Below are positions 23,660 through 36,340 of a stretch of DNA of 64,000 bases, piece after piece. Source of the DNA: Linanthus parryae (lineage: Eukaryota; Streptophyta; Magnoliopsida; Ericales; Polemoniaceae); the NCBI GenBank assembly GCA_023055425.1, contig JALGPY010000006.1:90741935-90805934 (forward strand), given 5' to 3'. Position numbers and translations under genes: made by a program. Position 1 is the stretch's first letter, and every line of letters begins with the position of its first letter. The notes under the pieces are model-generated. The model did not search any database and was not told where the DNA came from. It was given only the letters and a program-made list of their open reading frames with translations.

Positions 23660-24243
23660 TAGGAGTGAGCAAAACTCGCCCAAACCGGCCGCCCCAAACC
23701 GGTCCGAATTCAACACCCGTTCATCCTACTTGATTGGGTATGGTTATAGAATTGTGAACCCGAACTAACTTTGATTGATCATGGGTTTGAAGTTTGAAAA
23801 ACCGATGAGGGCCGGTCCGATCCGATTAAAATTTTATTTGAAAAAGTTACATATTTTTTAGTTAGATGATACTATCCAAGTTAAATTTTATAATACCGAA
23901 CAATAGTTTTAGTTGATTTTCCTCAACTTATGCGTTATTATGATTTTCTCCATCGACTAGAATGTCATATTCGGCTTTGTTATGTATTAGTAAGATCTAA
24001 ATTTATTTATTTTTACCGATTTGCACTACACATGTCTTGTTAATAGACATAGTTTTCTAAGGGTTTGCAACATTTTAAATACGTCTAAACCCGGCCGAAC
24101 CGGTCCGAGTCGAAAGGCTTGATCGGGTTTGGGTTTGTCGACTACTTGATTGGGTTTGGGTGTCGATATGACCAACCCGGAAACATTGGGTTGGGTAGGA
24201 AACAAAGCCCTCACCCGCCCAACCCGGTCCGTGCTCTGCCATA
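23660..24243. mobile_element. hAT-type MITE, copy 2
   Basis: 584 bp, the same family and orientation as 9973-10562, with long shared runs (for example AACACCCGTTCAT and CATCGACTAGAATGTCATATT). Ends are TAGGAGTGAGC and, in reverse complement, TATGGCAGAGC. The flanking octamers (ACACATAC and GTCACATG) do not match, so the target duplication is mutated or lost. It lies in the PMD fragment. Confidence 0.85.
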
Positions 24244-25269
24244 GTCACATGTATGCCACGTGGCAGAAGGACTTTACGAATGGCAAGCACAAAGTGCTTC
24301 TCAAATCATGTGGCGCGAAGAAAATGTATTTCCCTTGCTTTAATATATATATATATATATATATATATCAAGATATGGCTATAATAAAATCTCTTAGGCG
24401 CTTCTCTATGATAAAATAAAAAAAGCCATGCGTTTCGAAAAATATTTAAATAGTTTCTTTTTTTTTTGAGATAAACTATTTGACTATTTCTAAGAAGGAA
24501 AAAAGACAATTTTTTACTAAAGAAAATTATATTTTAACCATATTTAAAGATCAGTCAGCACCTTTTCGTGTACTTGTACAAGGCACTAACTTAGTTTCAA
24601 TGGTCGACAGTTTCAAGTGAGAATAACCAAATCATTTCATTAGCAGGTAACAAAAACTATTTTCCAAGCGGTTTAAACCTTTCGACCTAATGCAATTTTT
24701 GTTCATCCTCTTATCAAGAAGTCAAACATATCAGACCATTTCCACTAGTCTACATTAAAGAAATTCCCAAAGAAACCAATCTCACTATTTGAATCCTTTG
24801 TGTAATTCGCCATTCATTTTTTTTCAAATCTGGAACTTCTGCTATTATTGCCTCTTTCCTACAAGGACACGTAACAAAAGAACTTTGACTTACCGAAAAA
24901 TAGATTCGCCATTTTTTCCTTTCATCACAGGTGCACTTTCATGCATGATATGTGGTTCTCAAGGATGAATTTTGGTTGACATTTGTTTTGAAAGCGAAAA
25001 AAAACAAAGAAAAACCCGCATTTGAGTAAAATTTCTTGAGAAACGTTGTCTCGGTTCTCACTCGCTATTGGGCCTGCAATACAAATGACAAGAATAAAAT
25101 GCTACCAAGTACCAACCTCTACTGCATTCTGTTATTTTTAAAGTGATGCAGTTGTATGAAAAACTGTTGCAACTCACAGCAAATAATGAGAATGCGATTC
25201 CCTGAAAAGCACAAACAAGAAGCAACACGCCCATTACACTGTATTTGGCCCAAATGATAACTTCATTCA
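24244..25269. other. Non-coding region, with TA microsatellite
   Basis: AT-rich with no recognisable gene. It includes an AT dinucleotide run at 24342-24368. The first 80 bases may continue the Tat element that held the PMD fragment. Confidence 0.4.
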
Positions 25270-25800
25270 TGGTCATGAAGGGTATTTTACAAAAGACTGC
25301 ACTCTTTATTGAAAAGAATACAAACTATTATGATCGGGGCAGAGCTTAGAGAACGATGAATTGGACGAAATAAGAACACAAGACCACACACGATATAACG
25401 TGGTTCACTAGCGATGAGCTAGTTACCTCCACGACCCGAAAAAACCCCGATTTTATTTGAGAGAAACCCACAAATACAATCCACACAATGTAGAGCACGA
25501 CCTGTAGCCTTTATATAGGCGTACTATACAGCTTGTTCCCAAAGAAATAACAAAAACCAAGCTACCCACAAGGAAACAACTTTTTGGCCGCCTCCAGCGA
25601 TGTCTTCCTGCAAGAAGACATTTGTCTTTGCACGAAGACTCATCGTACGAAGACATTTGTCTTTGCACGAAGAACCTGCTTTACGAGGTTGTTCTCTTCG
25701 TCTCGAGATCCTCCGTTTGGTCCGTTTCTTCTCCCGCTTCGTCGCCAACTCCTCACCAAGCTCAAGTACATTCATGGCACCTTCGATTCCCAACACAAAC
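25270..25800 (-). repeat. LTR-like fragment (Copia style), minus strand
   Basis: The minus strand has a TATA-like CCTATATAAAGG near 25509-25520. Downstream comes GAACCACGTTATATCGTGTG near 25385-25405, a phrase common in Copia LTR transcribed regions. No PBS, PPT or matching second LTR was found, so borders are uncertain. Within it, 25614-25648 is tandemly repeated at 25649-25678 (35-bp unit starting GAAGACATTTGTCTTTGCACG). The 139-aa ORF at 25584-26003 runs across this repeat and looks like chance. Confidence 0.35.
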
Positions 25801-26064
25801 TAATGTCATCGATCTACGAATCGAATTGCCAACTTATCATGGTTGTCACTTACCGTGGTTGTTCTGGAGTTCAAGGCAAAATTTATTGCATGTCATTTGA
25901 ACATATTATGTATCGAAAGTTTAGGATCCCCAAGGCAAGTTTTTTTCCATCACTGACAACATCAAGAAACACATCCACAAATTTCGTCAGTCATCAACAA
26001 TAACACCATATTCTGATATTCAATCGATCATGTAGTTCTCTATGTAGAGAGACTATTACTATCC

Positions 26065-26290
26065 TAAAATTGTTGTTAAAAATCCAATAAAAGCAAAACA
26101 ATTTCAGAATCAAGTTATTATGTAAATATGAATCGAAAAACTCAAAGATAAATCAAAGTAAATAGGAAAATAAGATAATAGAGAAATTGTTGTGGAAAAT
26201 CCACAAAAAACAAACAATTTCAGAGTATGGTTAGTATCAAAACTTGAATAGATAAATTCAGAAAATAAATAGAGAAGAACTATAAAAGAG
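26065..26290. repeat. Imperfect direct duplication, about 120-bp unit
   Basis: AATTGTTGTTAAAAATCCA...CAATTTCAGA (from about 26069) recurs as AATTGTTGTGGAAAATCCA...CAATTTCAGA (from about 26187), followed by related AT-rich sequence. It has no coding content. Confidence 0.5.
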
Positions 26291-29200
26291 AGAAAAACTT
26301 ATCGAATTTATAGGAGATGATGAGATTAATGATGTAGGCTAAAGCGGTCAAAGACCTCTCTTTATGATAGTAATTTCCCCCACTATACGGTGCAAAATGG
26401 GCTTCACAAAATGTTACCCACCGATACAATGCCTACCGCAGTGGAGAAGAAGCAAGATTGCACTTCTTGTCTTCTTCTAAATTAGAATCCAACCCGGACA
26501 AGAAATAAGAAACTTGAGAAGAGAGACTCGAAACTAAAAACTTGTTATGACATCAAGGACACACCTGTATTTATAGGAACTAAAGGGTGCATGAAGCACC
26601 TCTCTGGAAAAGACATTGGCAAAAGACACAAATTTTGTTAAAAGTTACAGTTAATTGAAAGAAGACAACTCTTTAGAAAAATCACGAATTTAAATATAAA
26701 CACAAAAATAATATTTTTGAAACTTTTATACAACAAATTTTTACACAACACAGATGTCAATGGATATAAACATTATAAAATTATTTAAAATGTGTATCAA
26801 TTGTATGTACTTATATTTCTTTGTTAGATAGTTTCTGCAGACTAAAATTACATGATTTCATTGGAAGTGACTGAACTTCAAATTTATGGAGCTTTATTTG
26901 TGCTTATGCTCGATGTGTAAACTGTCCATGTCATAAAACATTGCAGACTTCATATTTATGGTGCTCCCGTGCTTATGCTTGATGTGTTTAATTGTCCTTG
27001 TCATAAACCATTGCAAGTGTGTAGGTATATTTCATATATATATATGTATATCTTATATATATATATTATATAGGATTTTAACTGCGATAATGCAGAATAA
27101 AGCATCGAGACAGGCTGGTAACTCGACGTTTTTCTCCAACAAAAAGCACAATGCCCATGCAAGTGGTATTCACTGCTATGGTCTGTATGTTAGTTCGGGC
27201 AGTGTAGACTCTGTAGAATTTGTTTTGGTCTTGTTTTAGTCCTCTTGAGGAAGTTCATTTTCCGGGGTATAAGAATTGCCTTGCTAGTAAATCTTCGGAT
27301 GCTTTATTTCAGAGTCTAGCTAAATGACCCCTTACTCATGTGACTGAATCTCTCTAGGGGTTGTCTGGATGTTCTTTCCGAAAAATTGATATTTTTTTGG
27401 AAAAGAGTATGTGCAAAAAGTTCATATTTGATGTTCAACAAAGCTTGCACAAACTTATTTCAATCCAAGGGCCGTGACTATATTGTCCCAACCCCTTCTG
27501 GATCAAGAAATTGAAATTTGATGATCGTGGAAGAAATGGCTGGTACAATATAGTCATGGTTCCTTGTATTGAAAAAAAGTTTATGCAAACTTTGTTGACG
27601 ACGAACGTAGTGATTACAGTTATCTTATTATATGTCTTATGTGATGGAGATGTAAGAGGCAATAATAGGCCAAATACAATGAGAGATACAAGGTTCGTTA
27701 CTGGGGAGGTACATTGCTGGGACTCGATATTTTTTTGACAAGAACCAATCTGTTGAATAGCAAGATCAATAATTGCGCTTAATGTTTGATGGAAAATCTC
27801 GTTTATATGATTAAATTGTAATTGTTGTGAAGCTTGTATGACTACTTTAGTGGAGATGTAAGAAAAAATGTGTCAAAGATAGTGAGAAATGAAATGGTTT
27901 TGTTCTAAAAGTACAATCTTGCTAGTGGATAGAGATCAAGTGGGGTCGATCTTTGTAAATGATAAGAATGATATTGTGAAGTTTTGGACTTACAGTTATT
28001 TGGTTCTATTTTTTCGGATAATCTGTTGATGTTTTCTATCTACGTATTTCAGTAAGTTGTTTTGTTTGCATTAGAAGGTTGTGAAACTAGAGCTAGCTTA
28101 TTAACAATCGATTATTTGTTGTTTTAGTAGTTGGAATGTAGCGGTCTGACATCTTTTTTTCCTTCCTTGATATTTTGGTGAGTCATGGGAAATCCTCCAG
28201 TTTGTTTGTTATTTCAGATGAGATAGCATCAGCATCATCATGGTTAAAATTTGTTACTGAAGGGATTATAGGGACGCACATGGAATGATTGTATAATAGT
28301 ACCCATATTTGCACTAGGCATGATCTTCACTATGTGAAGGGTTCATTGCCCACCTTTGTTCCAAAGTGGAATAGAATATAATTAGATGCCGATGTGCCTT
28401 ATAGTAGAATTTTTTACTTTATAACTAACGATTATTGGTGGTGTTTGTGCACCAAATGAATCCCTGAAAAAGAAATATGTATCATGTACTCCAAGATTGG
28501 TTACACTTGCAGTCACAAATTACCGCTGTGGGTAGAAGATAAAAGAATAAAACGAGGCTTCGGGAATGTTAGAATTGATTCAATAAAATTCTAGCGCATA
28601 GAAAGTTTCAGACAATCTAAACGAAATAAATGCAAAGATCTCTCTTTTGATAGAGAGAAAGGTAGAACTTCCCCGTTCGTAAAATAACTTGATCAATTAG
28701 TGACTGGTTCTGGAGAGGATAAATTAGAAGGGATGATTTGAAATAGGTAAATGCTAAACGTCATCCTTTTTGTTTACACCCTTTGATTTCACCGCCTATG
28801 TGGATTTTTATGACTGGTGATATGATTATAGAAAGATCTTAAAATAAATAGTTACCAACATTCATATCTTGACACATAGGAGGTGGAATTACAGGGTGAA
28901 GATATAAGAGTTAAGCATAGTGGTCCTCTTTAAAATATGGTTAACAATTATTGGTTTCAATATGAAAGATAAGACAATTGGACACTGGAGCTCTGGATGC
29001 TCTCTCTAGGTTAAGAGCAAGTGCCATTCCGAGTAAGTTCTCAAATCTACTTGGAGAATCTACTGACATAAAGATCAGATATTTGTTGCAGTAATTCTGA
29101 TAGCTAAAGTTACAAGCAGCAATAAAGTTAAAGTTGAGGAATTTTCTATCAGGCTGTAGGTTGAACAATTCTTTACTTTCTATAGATTTTTTTAGGATTT

Positions 29201-30582
29201 GTCCATTCTCAGACTATATAGCTCTATGTAATGCAGTTCACATTCCCAAATATTACACATTCCATGATGGCATATGTTTACGACATCAAGTTTCAAAGCT
29301 AAGAATCAAGCAATAACTCATCTTGAGTTCGTTCTATTTTTTCACCACACAATGTTGTAATTAATTTCCCATATCGTCTTCGTTCTATTTTTTACCAAAA
29401 TTATTGTATTTAATCTCTCATATCGTGTATATCATTTACAATATAGCATGAACACATCTTTCTTTAGTTGTTAGTGATGCCTCATTCCCCTTACAGAAAC
29501 AACTTTTTTTTTACCTCGTTTCCATTTCGGTCATAGAGTTTTCTAGAATAACCTGATTCTAGTTCATTATTTTAATTGTTGTCCTTACCATCCCTATACC
29601 TTCCATTTAACTTAATCTATATATTTATATATCAAGCGACATGAATGTTAATTGTTCACTTTTTGCCTGATTGAATTTCGGAAACTGTTCCGAATTAGGC
29701 CCTATAGATTATTTATTGTATTTGTTTCTTCACATAGGACACATGAACTTGTTCAAATGTTGTGAGATGAACTCCTCGGAACATAGAAATTCATGCTGAC
29801 TAAACTGTTAAATCTATCTGCAGAGCCATCGCCTCTGCCAAACTTCAAAGTTTAGCTTACTGGCCCAACCATCACATAATGCTGACGTATGATGACACTT
29901 TTGTCCACTGCGTTTTCTAGTTAATCATATTTTCGCAGAACTCAGCTTGTACATCTCACCACTTGCTTCTGCTGATTTCCAAGTAAGCAAGATTGTGATG
30001 GTGTTAAAACTAAAACTCTCCAAGTTTGTCAAGTACTTTTAAATGGCGCGGTTCTCCGATTGATTATCCTCTTATGTATTAATTTTTAAATGTGATTTTA
30101 TTTGTCTAGTATTTTTGTACATATATTGTTTGGTATATGCTGCTACATGTTTGCGTGTATACCCTATATTCAAGTTGTAGCAAGTACGTTGCAGAAATGT
30201 TGTGTAACATGTTTGTTAATCCATTCCTTATTTTTTTGCAGGATCACAATGGTTGATATTATGAAACTTGCTGACGAGATTTCATCAAACATTCCTCATT
30301 TTGGATTTTTGGACCAGTTAATCCTTCTAGACTTTTACTTCATTTAATAGAAGCACTATGTTATAAATCTTTTTGAGGTTTGGTTGATGATGGTACTTGG
30401 TTGGTTTGCTGAGTTGGTCATGCTCTAGTATGTCGGGCTCTTTGTGGGCTCAGTGCAGATCCGTATCTTGGTCCATGCCAAGGCTGACGATGGTTGAAAT
30501 TGGGTAATTTCCGATACTTTGATACTTCTTGTTGTGGTATGACTAGCATTTTAGGGCCTGTCTCAGCCTGTTGGGTGCCTTT
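26291..30582. other. Non-coding, AT-rich region
   Basis: I recognise no gene. Notable items are a TATA-like box on the minus strand near 26569, an AT-repeat at about 27028-27070, and two imperfect repeats (GTTCGTTCTATTTTTTCACC near 29330 and CTTCGTTCTATTTTTTACC near 29380, each followed by TATCGT). A pyrimidine-plus-CAG acceptor-like site near 30225-30241 is followed by a short open frame with Met at 30249. None of these can be assigned. Several stretches may be old LTRs without diagnostic ends. Confidence 0.4.
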
Positions 30583-31070
30583 TGTCACGGCCTTCTTTTC
30601 TCGACCTTCCCATGTGGCACTTAGTATTCAATTCCCTATGTAAAGAAACTAAGTCAGCCTCCAACCGATAACGCTAACGGAAGAAAAACCTCAAGAGAGC
30701 TCTAAAGGAAAGAGTGTTTTTTTATTGCTATGAAGTGAATACAACTTCTTGGATTGGTTGGAGCAAATGAGTCTCCTCCTATTTATACGAGTCTTTCCCC
30801 CTTGGAAGGGTCTAGAGATGATCTAATCTAACAGCTAGGATTGAAGGCCTAGAACCTTCATCCACCATCTAGCCTAAGGTATTTACATTAGGACATTCTA
30901 GAGAGTCATACACACTCTGTAGCCTCTAAGTACAAGAGCACTATAGAATATGGGACTAACTAATGGGCTAGGACATCCCTTAGGCCTAAACTAGCCTAAC
31001 TCCATGTGGGCTAAAGGTGTCACGGGAAAGTCCAAATTGATATATATCAAGTAAAGTGCAGCCCATGACA
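30583..31070 (-). repeat. Short Gypsy-type LTR with adjacent polypurine tract
   Basis: On the minus strand a 488-bp LTR starts TGTCATGGGCTGC (31070) and ends GGCCGTGACA (30583). The purine-rich GGTGGAGGAGAA directly precedes it at 31071-31082, as expected for a 3' LTR. A TATA box (TATAAATAGGAGG on the minus strand) lies near 30779-30791. TGTCATG...TGACA ends are common in small chromovirus LTRs. Only some 80 bp of possible internal sequence remains to the right, so this is a 3' LTR stub. Confidence 0.6.
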
Positions 31071-31082
31071 TTCTCCTCCACC

Positions 31083-33811
31083 TAATAATGATGTGGCGTC
31101 CTCGTCGCGCCGCCGGCTCGGAATCACTCGATCTTGTTCAGGAATTGCCAAATAATAGTAACACTAGTAGACAGCCCGCGCCATGGCGCTAAATGCGTAT
31201 TTGGAAAAGGTACTTTTGACATTGTGTGTTTGGTAATTAGCGATTTGAAGTTGCTGTTACTGTCAAAATGACAATATCAGACATGATATAATAAATAGTG
31301 TTATGACAATACATAATTATTGATATTTATTAACAGATAAGAATGTCATATATTACATTTTTCGAAAAGCAGGTCCCAAAAACAACCCCCCCCCCTATGC
31401 ATTTCAAAAGCTGTTGTGGGGAAGCAAGTGCTTTCCAGAAAGCAGAAAAAATAAATTTACCAAACACATTAATGAAAAAAGTTTATTTGAAAAGCAGCGT
31501 TCTAGAGAGGAAAATCATTTCCAAACGGGCTCATAGCTTCCTGTCATATGGGTACCCAAAACAATTGATATGAAACATTAAGATCATAAATATTTTTAAT
31601 TAAACTGGATATCCATGTAAAACAATATGAAATCAACTCAAAGAACTTGATAATGAAAATGTGTTTCACAGATAATTCATAATATTTTAAATAGTCATTT
31701 TCTTCTCAATTCATGAAGAAAAATATGAAACTCATTTGACAGGAGTTTTGATAAAAAAATGCTTGTAATGGAATGGGAGTACTGAGAGGACCGCCATTAA
31801 ATTATAATTATTTGACATTCAAGATATTTAAATGTAGAAATTCAAGCTTAAAAGGTCACAAAAAATCAGTTCTATCAAATAACCTATCACTCAAATGTAT
31901 ATTGAAAAATTCAAATAATAATACTCCATTTTTGTATCAATCCATTGTCGTTTAGCGGGTGGAATTTTTGGATTTTATCGAGGCTTCTTGTAGTAGTGGG
32001 TCAGGTTTTTTGCCACCAACTTTGTTCGTTACGGGTTGGGTATCCATATTTTTTGTATAAATATTATGCCGGATTATGCCGCCTGGCCACCAAGCATGTT
32101 TCCCTTAAAAATAATAATCCACTCTTTTTCTATTAAAGAATGACGATTCATATTTTCTTTCAATATTAAAATCTTTCATATCTATGGACAGTTGAAGTAC
32201 ATCTCACCCATTAACTCATTTGCATGTTTTTTTTTTCAAAAACTTCATGTTCAGACAGTGCTTATATTTTGAATAAGAACAGGAATAAGAAGGTGAAACA
32301 CATCAGGGTGAAAACCTAAGCTCCGAAATGATTTTGTTTAAAATATCGTGAACAAAAAATATTCTACAAACAACAAAATGAGGATATTCATTTGCGTGAA
32401 CACAAAAATATAATAATAAGAAAAAAACAAGAAACAAATTAAATAACACACCATACCTGAGAATCTCAAGTAGAATTCAAAATGCAAGTGCACTGCATAC
32501 TTTCGCGACCCTGCCAGAATTTTGGACTTCGTCGGAGAATCTTGATCATGATGAATGCTTGAGACGCCTAAGATGCTGAAAAAACGCACTTTATGCTTGA
32601 ATGGATGGATCTGAAATAAGAGTTGGCTTGAGAACAAAATTGGTATATTCACTAGCTTGATTAAGAGACAAAGTTGTTCACTATCAATTAAATGGAAAAT
32701 GAATGCGAAAACATGTAGTTCACCAACTGTAATATCAAGAAATCGATTTCTTGAAGATACAATACCTCAGACAAAGAAATGTACCAAGTAGAATGGAAGA
32801 AACAACTTCATCCGCATTTTAGGTTTTTGCAACAAAATCATGTTCCTTAGTGTCCGAATATGAAACACTTTCGATATTGTATAAAATATTATCAATCGTG
32901 ACAACGAAGAAGAAAATACGTGCACCAAAACCTCGAATTGAACAACTTGGACTTACCAATGTTGTTTAAGCACATGTACACTCGAGAAAATCGTACGGAC
33001 AATCAAGGACTGAACAAATAGAAAAATGGAATGAACAAAGAATTGCAAAAATAAGTAAGAAGTCCAACGAAATGGTGATGCTATAATTTCAAGTTGTATA
33101 TCTACGTTTCATGAAAAAAGTTGTATAACAACGTCCCTTCATTTTTTTGTGGTTTGTGATAAGCTATGGCCATCTTCTCATTTTACTTTTCATTGTTTAT
33201 TTTTTATTTTGTTATGATCATTTCAGTCCTGGAATTGGACAGGTTAATTTAATCCTGTAGAAAAGTAAACACAATGTACAAATTCAATACAAATACATTG
33301 ATAGTACGTTGAATCAACCACTTCACATGCATCTTATTATAGATACTTTTAGTTTCTTTATGGGAAATTACATTTTTAAATTCTTTGAGTTACAAATAAT
33401 GATAAAAAGATCAGTCAAAATGTTCAATAATGCATTGGGAAGTCAAGAGTTAATGTAAGACATTGAATTCCCGAAGCATTACATGTCAAAAAAAAATCAC
33501 ATGGCAGCATTTGATTGGCAAATGTAAGTCACATCGCATACTAGACAACAAAAACGACTCACCATCGCATGTTTTATGGGAAAGGGAGTAGCAGGAGTGA
33601 CACTCCTATGAGCATCAGAATACAAGACAACATCAAACTTAAAGTATGAAAGATCTTCTTCATAAGGTCTAAAGGTCAGGGAAAAAAATTAAAACTTGAA
33701 GTCGCAAATCAGGCCAAAAGGCGGGCCCTCATCCCGATCCCCATACAACCTCCCTACGCGAGGAGCACGATTATCCGACCCACAGCCTTTCGACGTCAAG
33801 GATGTAGGTGC
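31083..33811. other. Non-coding, AT-rich region
   Basis: No gene recognised. A segment from about 31175 to 31540 has a TTTGGAAA-type motif near both ends (GTATTTGGAAAAGG and, in reverse complement, CCGTTTGGAAATG) and may be a decayed DNA transposon. The right-hand end (about 33480-33811) may hold the decayed C-terminal part of the adjacent PMD gene. Confidence 0.4.
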
Positions 33812-34919
33812 TTATTTGGCCCATCGCTCATAGGGAAAAATGAATAGAAATCCTTGATTCACAAAGAAAATGAGGTCGCACGTACCTTGAGAACGCGCAC
33901 TCCCACGCACTATTTGATCAAGCTGCCCGTAAATACTTCCCAAAAATAAAGGAGCGAAAGCAACGTCTTTTCCTAAGGACAATCGCACCACCAAAGAAAG
34001 AACGGGAGTAAAAACCCCATCATACGGGCCACCATCAATTACAAAACACGATAGACAAACACACGAGAGCCTTTAGAGGTTATAGTAAAAAGCCCCCCAT
34101 GTTCATAAATTGGCTCTTGGTTCTTAATGCGTTCTGTCGAGACCTCATTAGGGGCATAGTCCTTGGAGAAATGCAAGATCAATTTCCTCCAAGTGTTCTT
34201 GGCCTTCAGGACAGAAGCTTTCGGCGCATCAACAACAACATTCTTCTTGCCCATTGAGATTTAGCCTTGCGCATCTCCTTTATGGCAGCATCCATGGTTT
34301 TATAAGGATTTATCTCTTCCCAGACAAGAGGGATGCGAAAGGATCGTATGCCCCTTGAACATGAAGCTCTAGCAGCATAACAACATTCTCAAGGGTGGGG
34401 TGGCCTCATACTAGGCAAAGTGAAGGTGTTTTTCTTGGGACATCACCGTGACATAAGAGAACTCAGAATGTCGGAGTCAGTCAAAAATATTTAGCCTTGG
34501 GTGGCTTCAGTTGCGTCATATATGCTGACGCGTCTAAGAAAAGCCTCGTAAGTAATTAGAAAATAAAATGCCCAGTCGTCCATGTTATCCACACCACTGA
34601 AGTAAGAGCGATGTTCGACCTAAAAATAGGGATATAATGAGGATTCCGAACCCATGTGTTGAATATCACTATTTTCCACCATCGCCCAGTCTCTCTTATC
34701 TACAGATTGTCTCAGAGCCCATCGATAGCCTCCAACTGTAGTAGGACCTTTCCAGGTGCAAACTAGAGGATAATAATAATTCGCATGGTTGAACCAAGGA
34801 GCCTTTCCCCAAAGTTGGGGGAAGAACACATCAATTGTCGGAGTCTCATTGGTCACCGTTGCCTCCTCAGCACCAATAACATGCTTACCTTTTTTCTTGG
34901 CAATCGATGCAAGCAACAC
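33812..34919 (-). pseudogene. Plant mobile domain (PMD) pseudogene, antisense ORF of a Tat-type element
   Basis: Read on the minus strand from 34919, successive blocks fit aminotransferase-like plant mobile domain proteins. An N-terminal block includes PLVCTWKGPTTVGGYRWALR. A W...W...FLRRVSIYDATEAT block follows near 34510-34600, resembling the family's WxxxGIYDAI region. A GEATPTLENVVMLLELHVQG-like block near 34330-34400 resembles GExTxTLEDVxxLLGLxxxG. KAKNTWRKLILHFSKDY lies near 34190, and FAPLFLGSIYGQLDQI with YERWAK at 33812-33970. At least three stops and frameshifts break it. It sits antisense, immediately upstream of a plus-strand Tat-type LTR, as expected for the Tat extra ORF. Confidence 0.7.
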
Positions 34920-35515
34920 AAAATACCAAACCTAAGTATCCCCATTTTTTAGAAAAGGGTAAAAACACAGAAGTAAAAAACCATACTCCCGAGTCCAATA
35001 CCAAAAGAATAAATCTCAATAATGCTCCACCAAAAACCCCTTCAAGACAGTAATGAGGGAACTTCAAATACTGCAAATACCTCCAAAATCCTAGAAATTG
35101 ATTCAATTTTAAAACCCTAAAAAACAAATCAATCGTACATGCAAAGGGAAATATGTGATAAAATGCCTTATTGGAAGAAAGCCCACCGAGAAAAAAAAAT
35201 TGAATAGAATCCAAAAGAAAGATTTAGAACACCGCCAAGAAAGAAATTCGTTGGCTCTGATGAAAATTCCCCCTCTAAATCAAAGCTTTCACAGGGAGAC
35301 CCAATGAAAGTTTTGGTAAAAGATTTGAAGACAGTGAGGTCTTTGCTTTTATAGGAAAATTTGACATTTCCAATAACCTGCAAGCGAAAGCCAAAGGTCT
35401 CTTTTCGAAAGAACCTCCAAAACGAAGCAGTTGTTACAGCCCACACGCTCATCTCCATCGTCAAAGAAGCACCAGTCGAACAACAGTCAACCATCAAGGG
35501 GGCGAAGACCAAAAG
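34920..35515 (-). other. Upstream part of the PMD pseudogene or its leader
   Basis: Two overlapping open frames (34885-35214 and 35168-35512) continue on the PMD strand. The second is Ser- and Phe-rich with no domain I recognise. They could be a divergent N-terminus, an intron-containing leader, or chance. Confidence 0.3.
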
Positions 35516-35719
35516 GTTTTAAATGTCTTCCCGTCTTCCACGAATCGGCCATGTCGCCTAAAAGCACGGTCAATCAAATAACCACTGACAACCATCAAAT
35601 TTTACGTGGGAAAGGCACGCACAGTAAAAAAAACACATCATTACTACGGAGGCCCATTTCCCATAAACCTACTAAGTAGGAACCAGACATCATTTGCTTG
35701 CTCATCACTACTCGGGGGC

Positions 35720-36340
35720 TTCGAAGTACACCGAGTCACCACATTTAAATGTCGACAGTCAAGAATGAATCATTGGGTCACTACCACATGGTATCAACAA
35801 CCTACTAGTTTCCTCACTATCGTTCTCCAGAAGCACCGGATCATGCCATATCCCACTTAGATGGACCATGAGAAAGGGTCCCTGGCACCTATCACTTCGC
35901 ACGAGAGCCAAGGGTTCTAGTGGTTTGAAGGCTGGAATAAGGCCTGTTGCATGTAGGTTCCACCCCAGATGCAAGCAATAGTGTACTAATGAAGCCGACT
36001 TGTTCTACCGCCTTCTTTATACTAGGGTTGACGTCATACGTGACAATCCTCCAGGTATTAAGGATACATTATAATGGGTCGTGGGCCATCTATACGCCTA
36101 CGTGTCTCCAATTGGTTGCCCTAGTTGGACTACTATAAATAGGACGACACTTTCTGCCATTTCGTACTCTAATTATTTTATGTGCCTGACAAATACGGAT
36201 TACTCTATACCGAATAGCCGAATTGCTGCCAACAAGATGTCTCTCTCCTTCATAGTACAATACTACTTTTTCCCACCCCTTCCTCTATCTCTCCTTAGCT
36301 CTCAGATTCATCTATGTACATGCTATAAGATTGTTAGATC
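35720..36340 (+). repeat. Tat-type Gypsy LTR (probably 3' LTR), borders approximate
   Basis: A 31-base segment at 35918-35948 (TAGTGGTTTGAAGGCTGGAA and onward) matches 26 of 31 positions in the Tat LTR at 59605-60217. About 215 bp later both LTRs carry a TATA box followed by AGGACG (CTATAAATAGG at 36133-36143, against CTATATATAGG at 60017-60027). The purine-rich CTCGGGGGCTT near 35713 could be the PPT. The antisense PMD ORF just upstream supports a Tat 3' end. Exact start and end are not resolved. Confidence 0.5.

Noticed and set aside
25584..26003. 139-aa open frame on the plus strand
   Set aside because: It crosses a 35-bp tandem repeat and LTR-like DNA, has overlapping open frames on both strands, and shows no domain.
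30102..30347. Possible exon after an acceptor-like site (Met at 30249)
   Set aside because: Only a short, unrecognised reading without a matching donor, upstream exon or conserved motif.
31175..31570. Possible DNA transposon with TTTGGAAA near both ends
   Set aside because: Terminal similarity is short and no target duplication could be defined.
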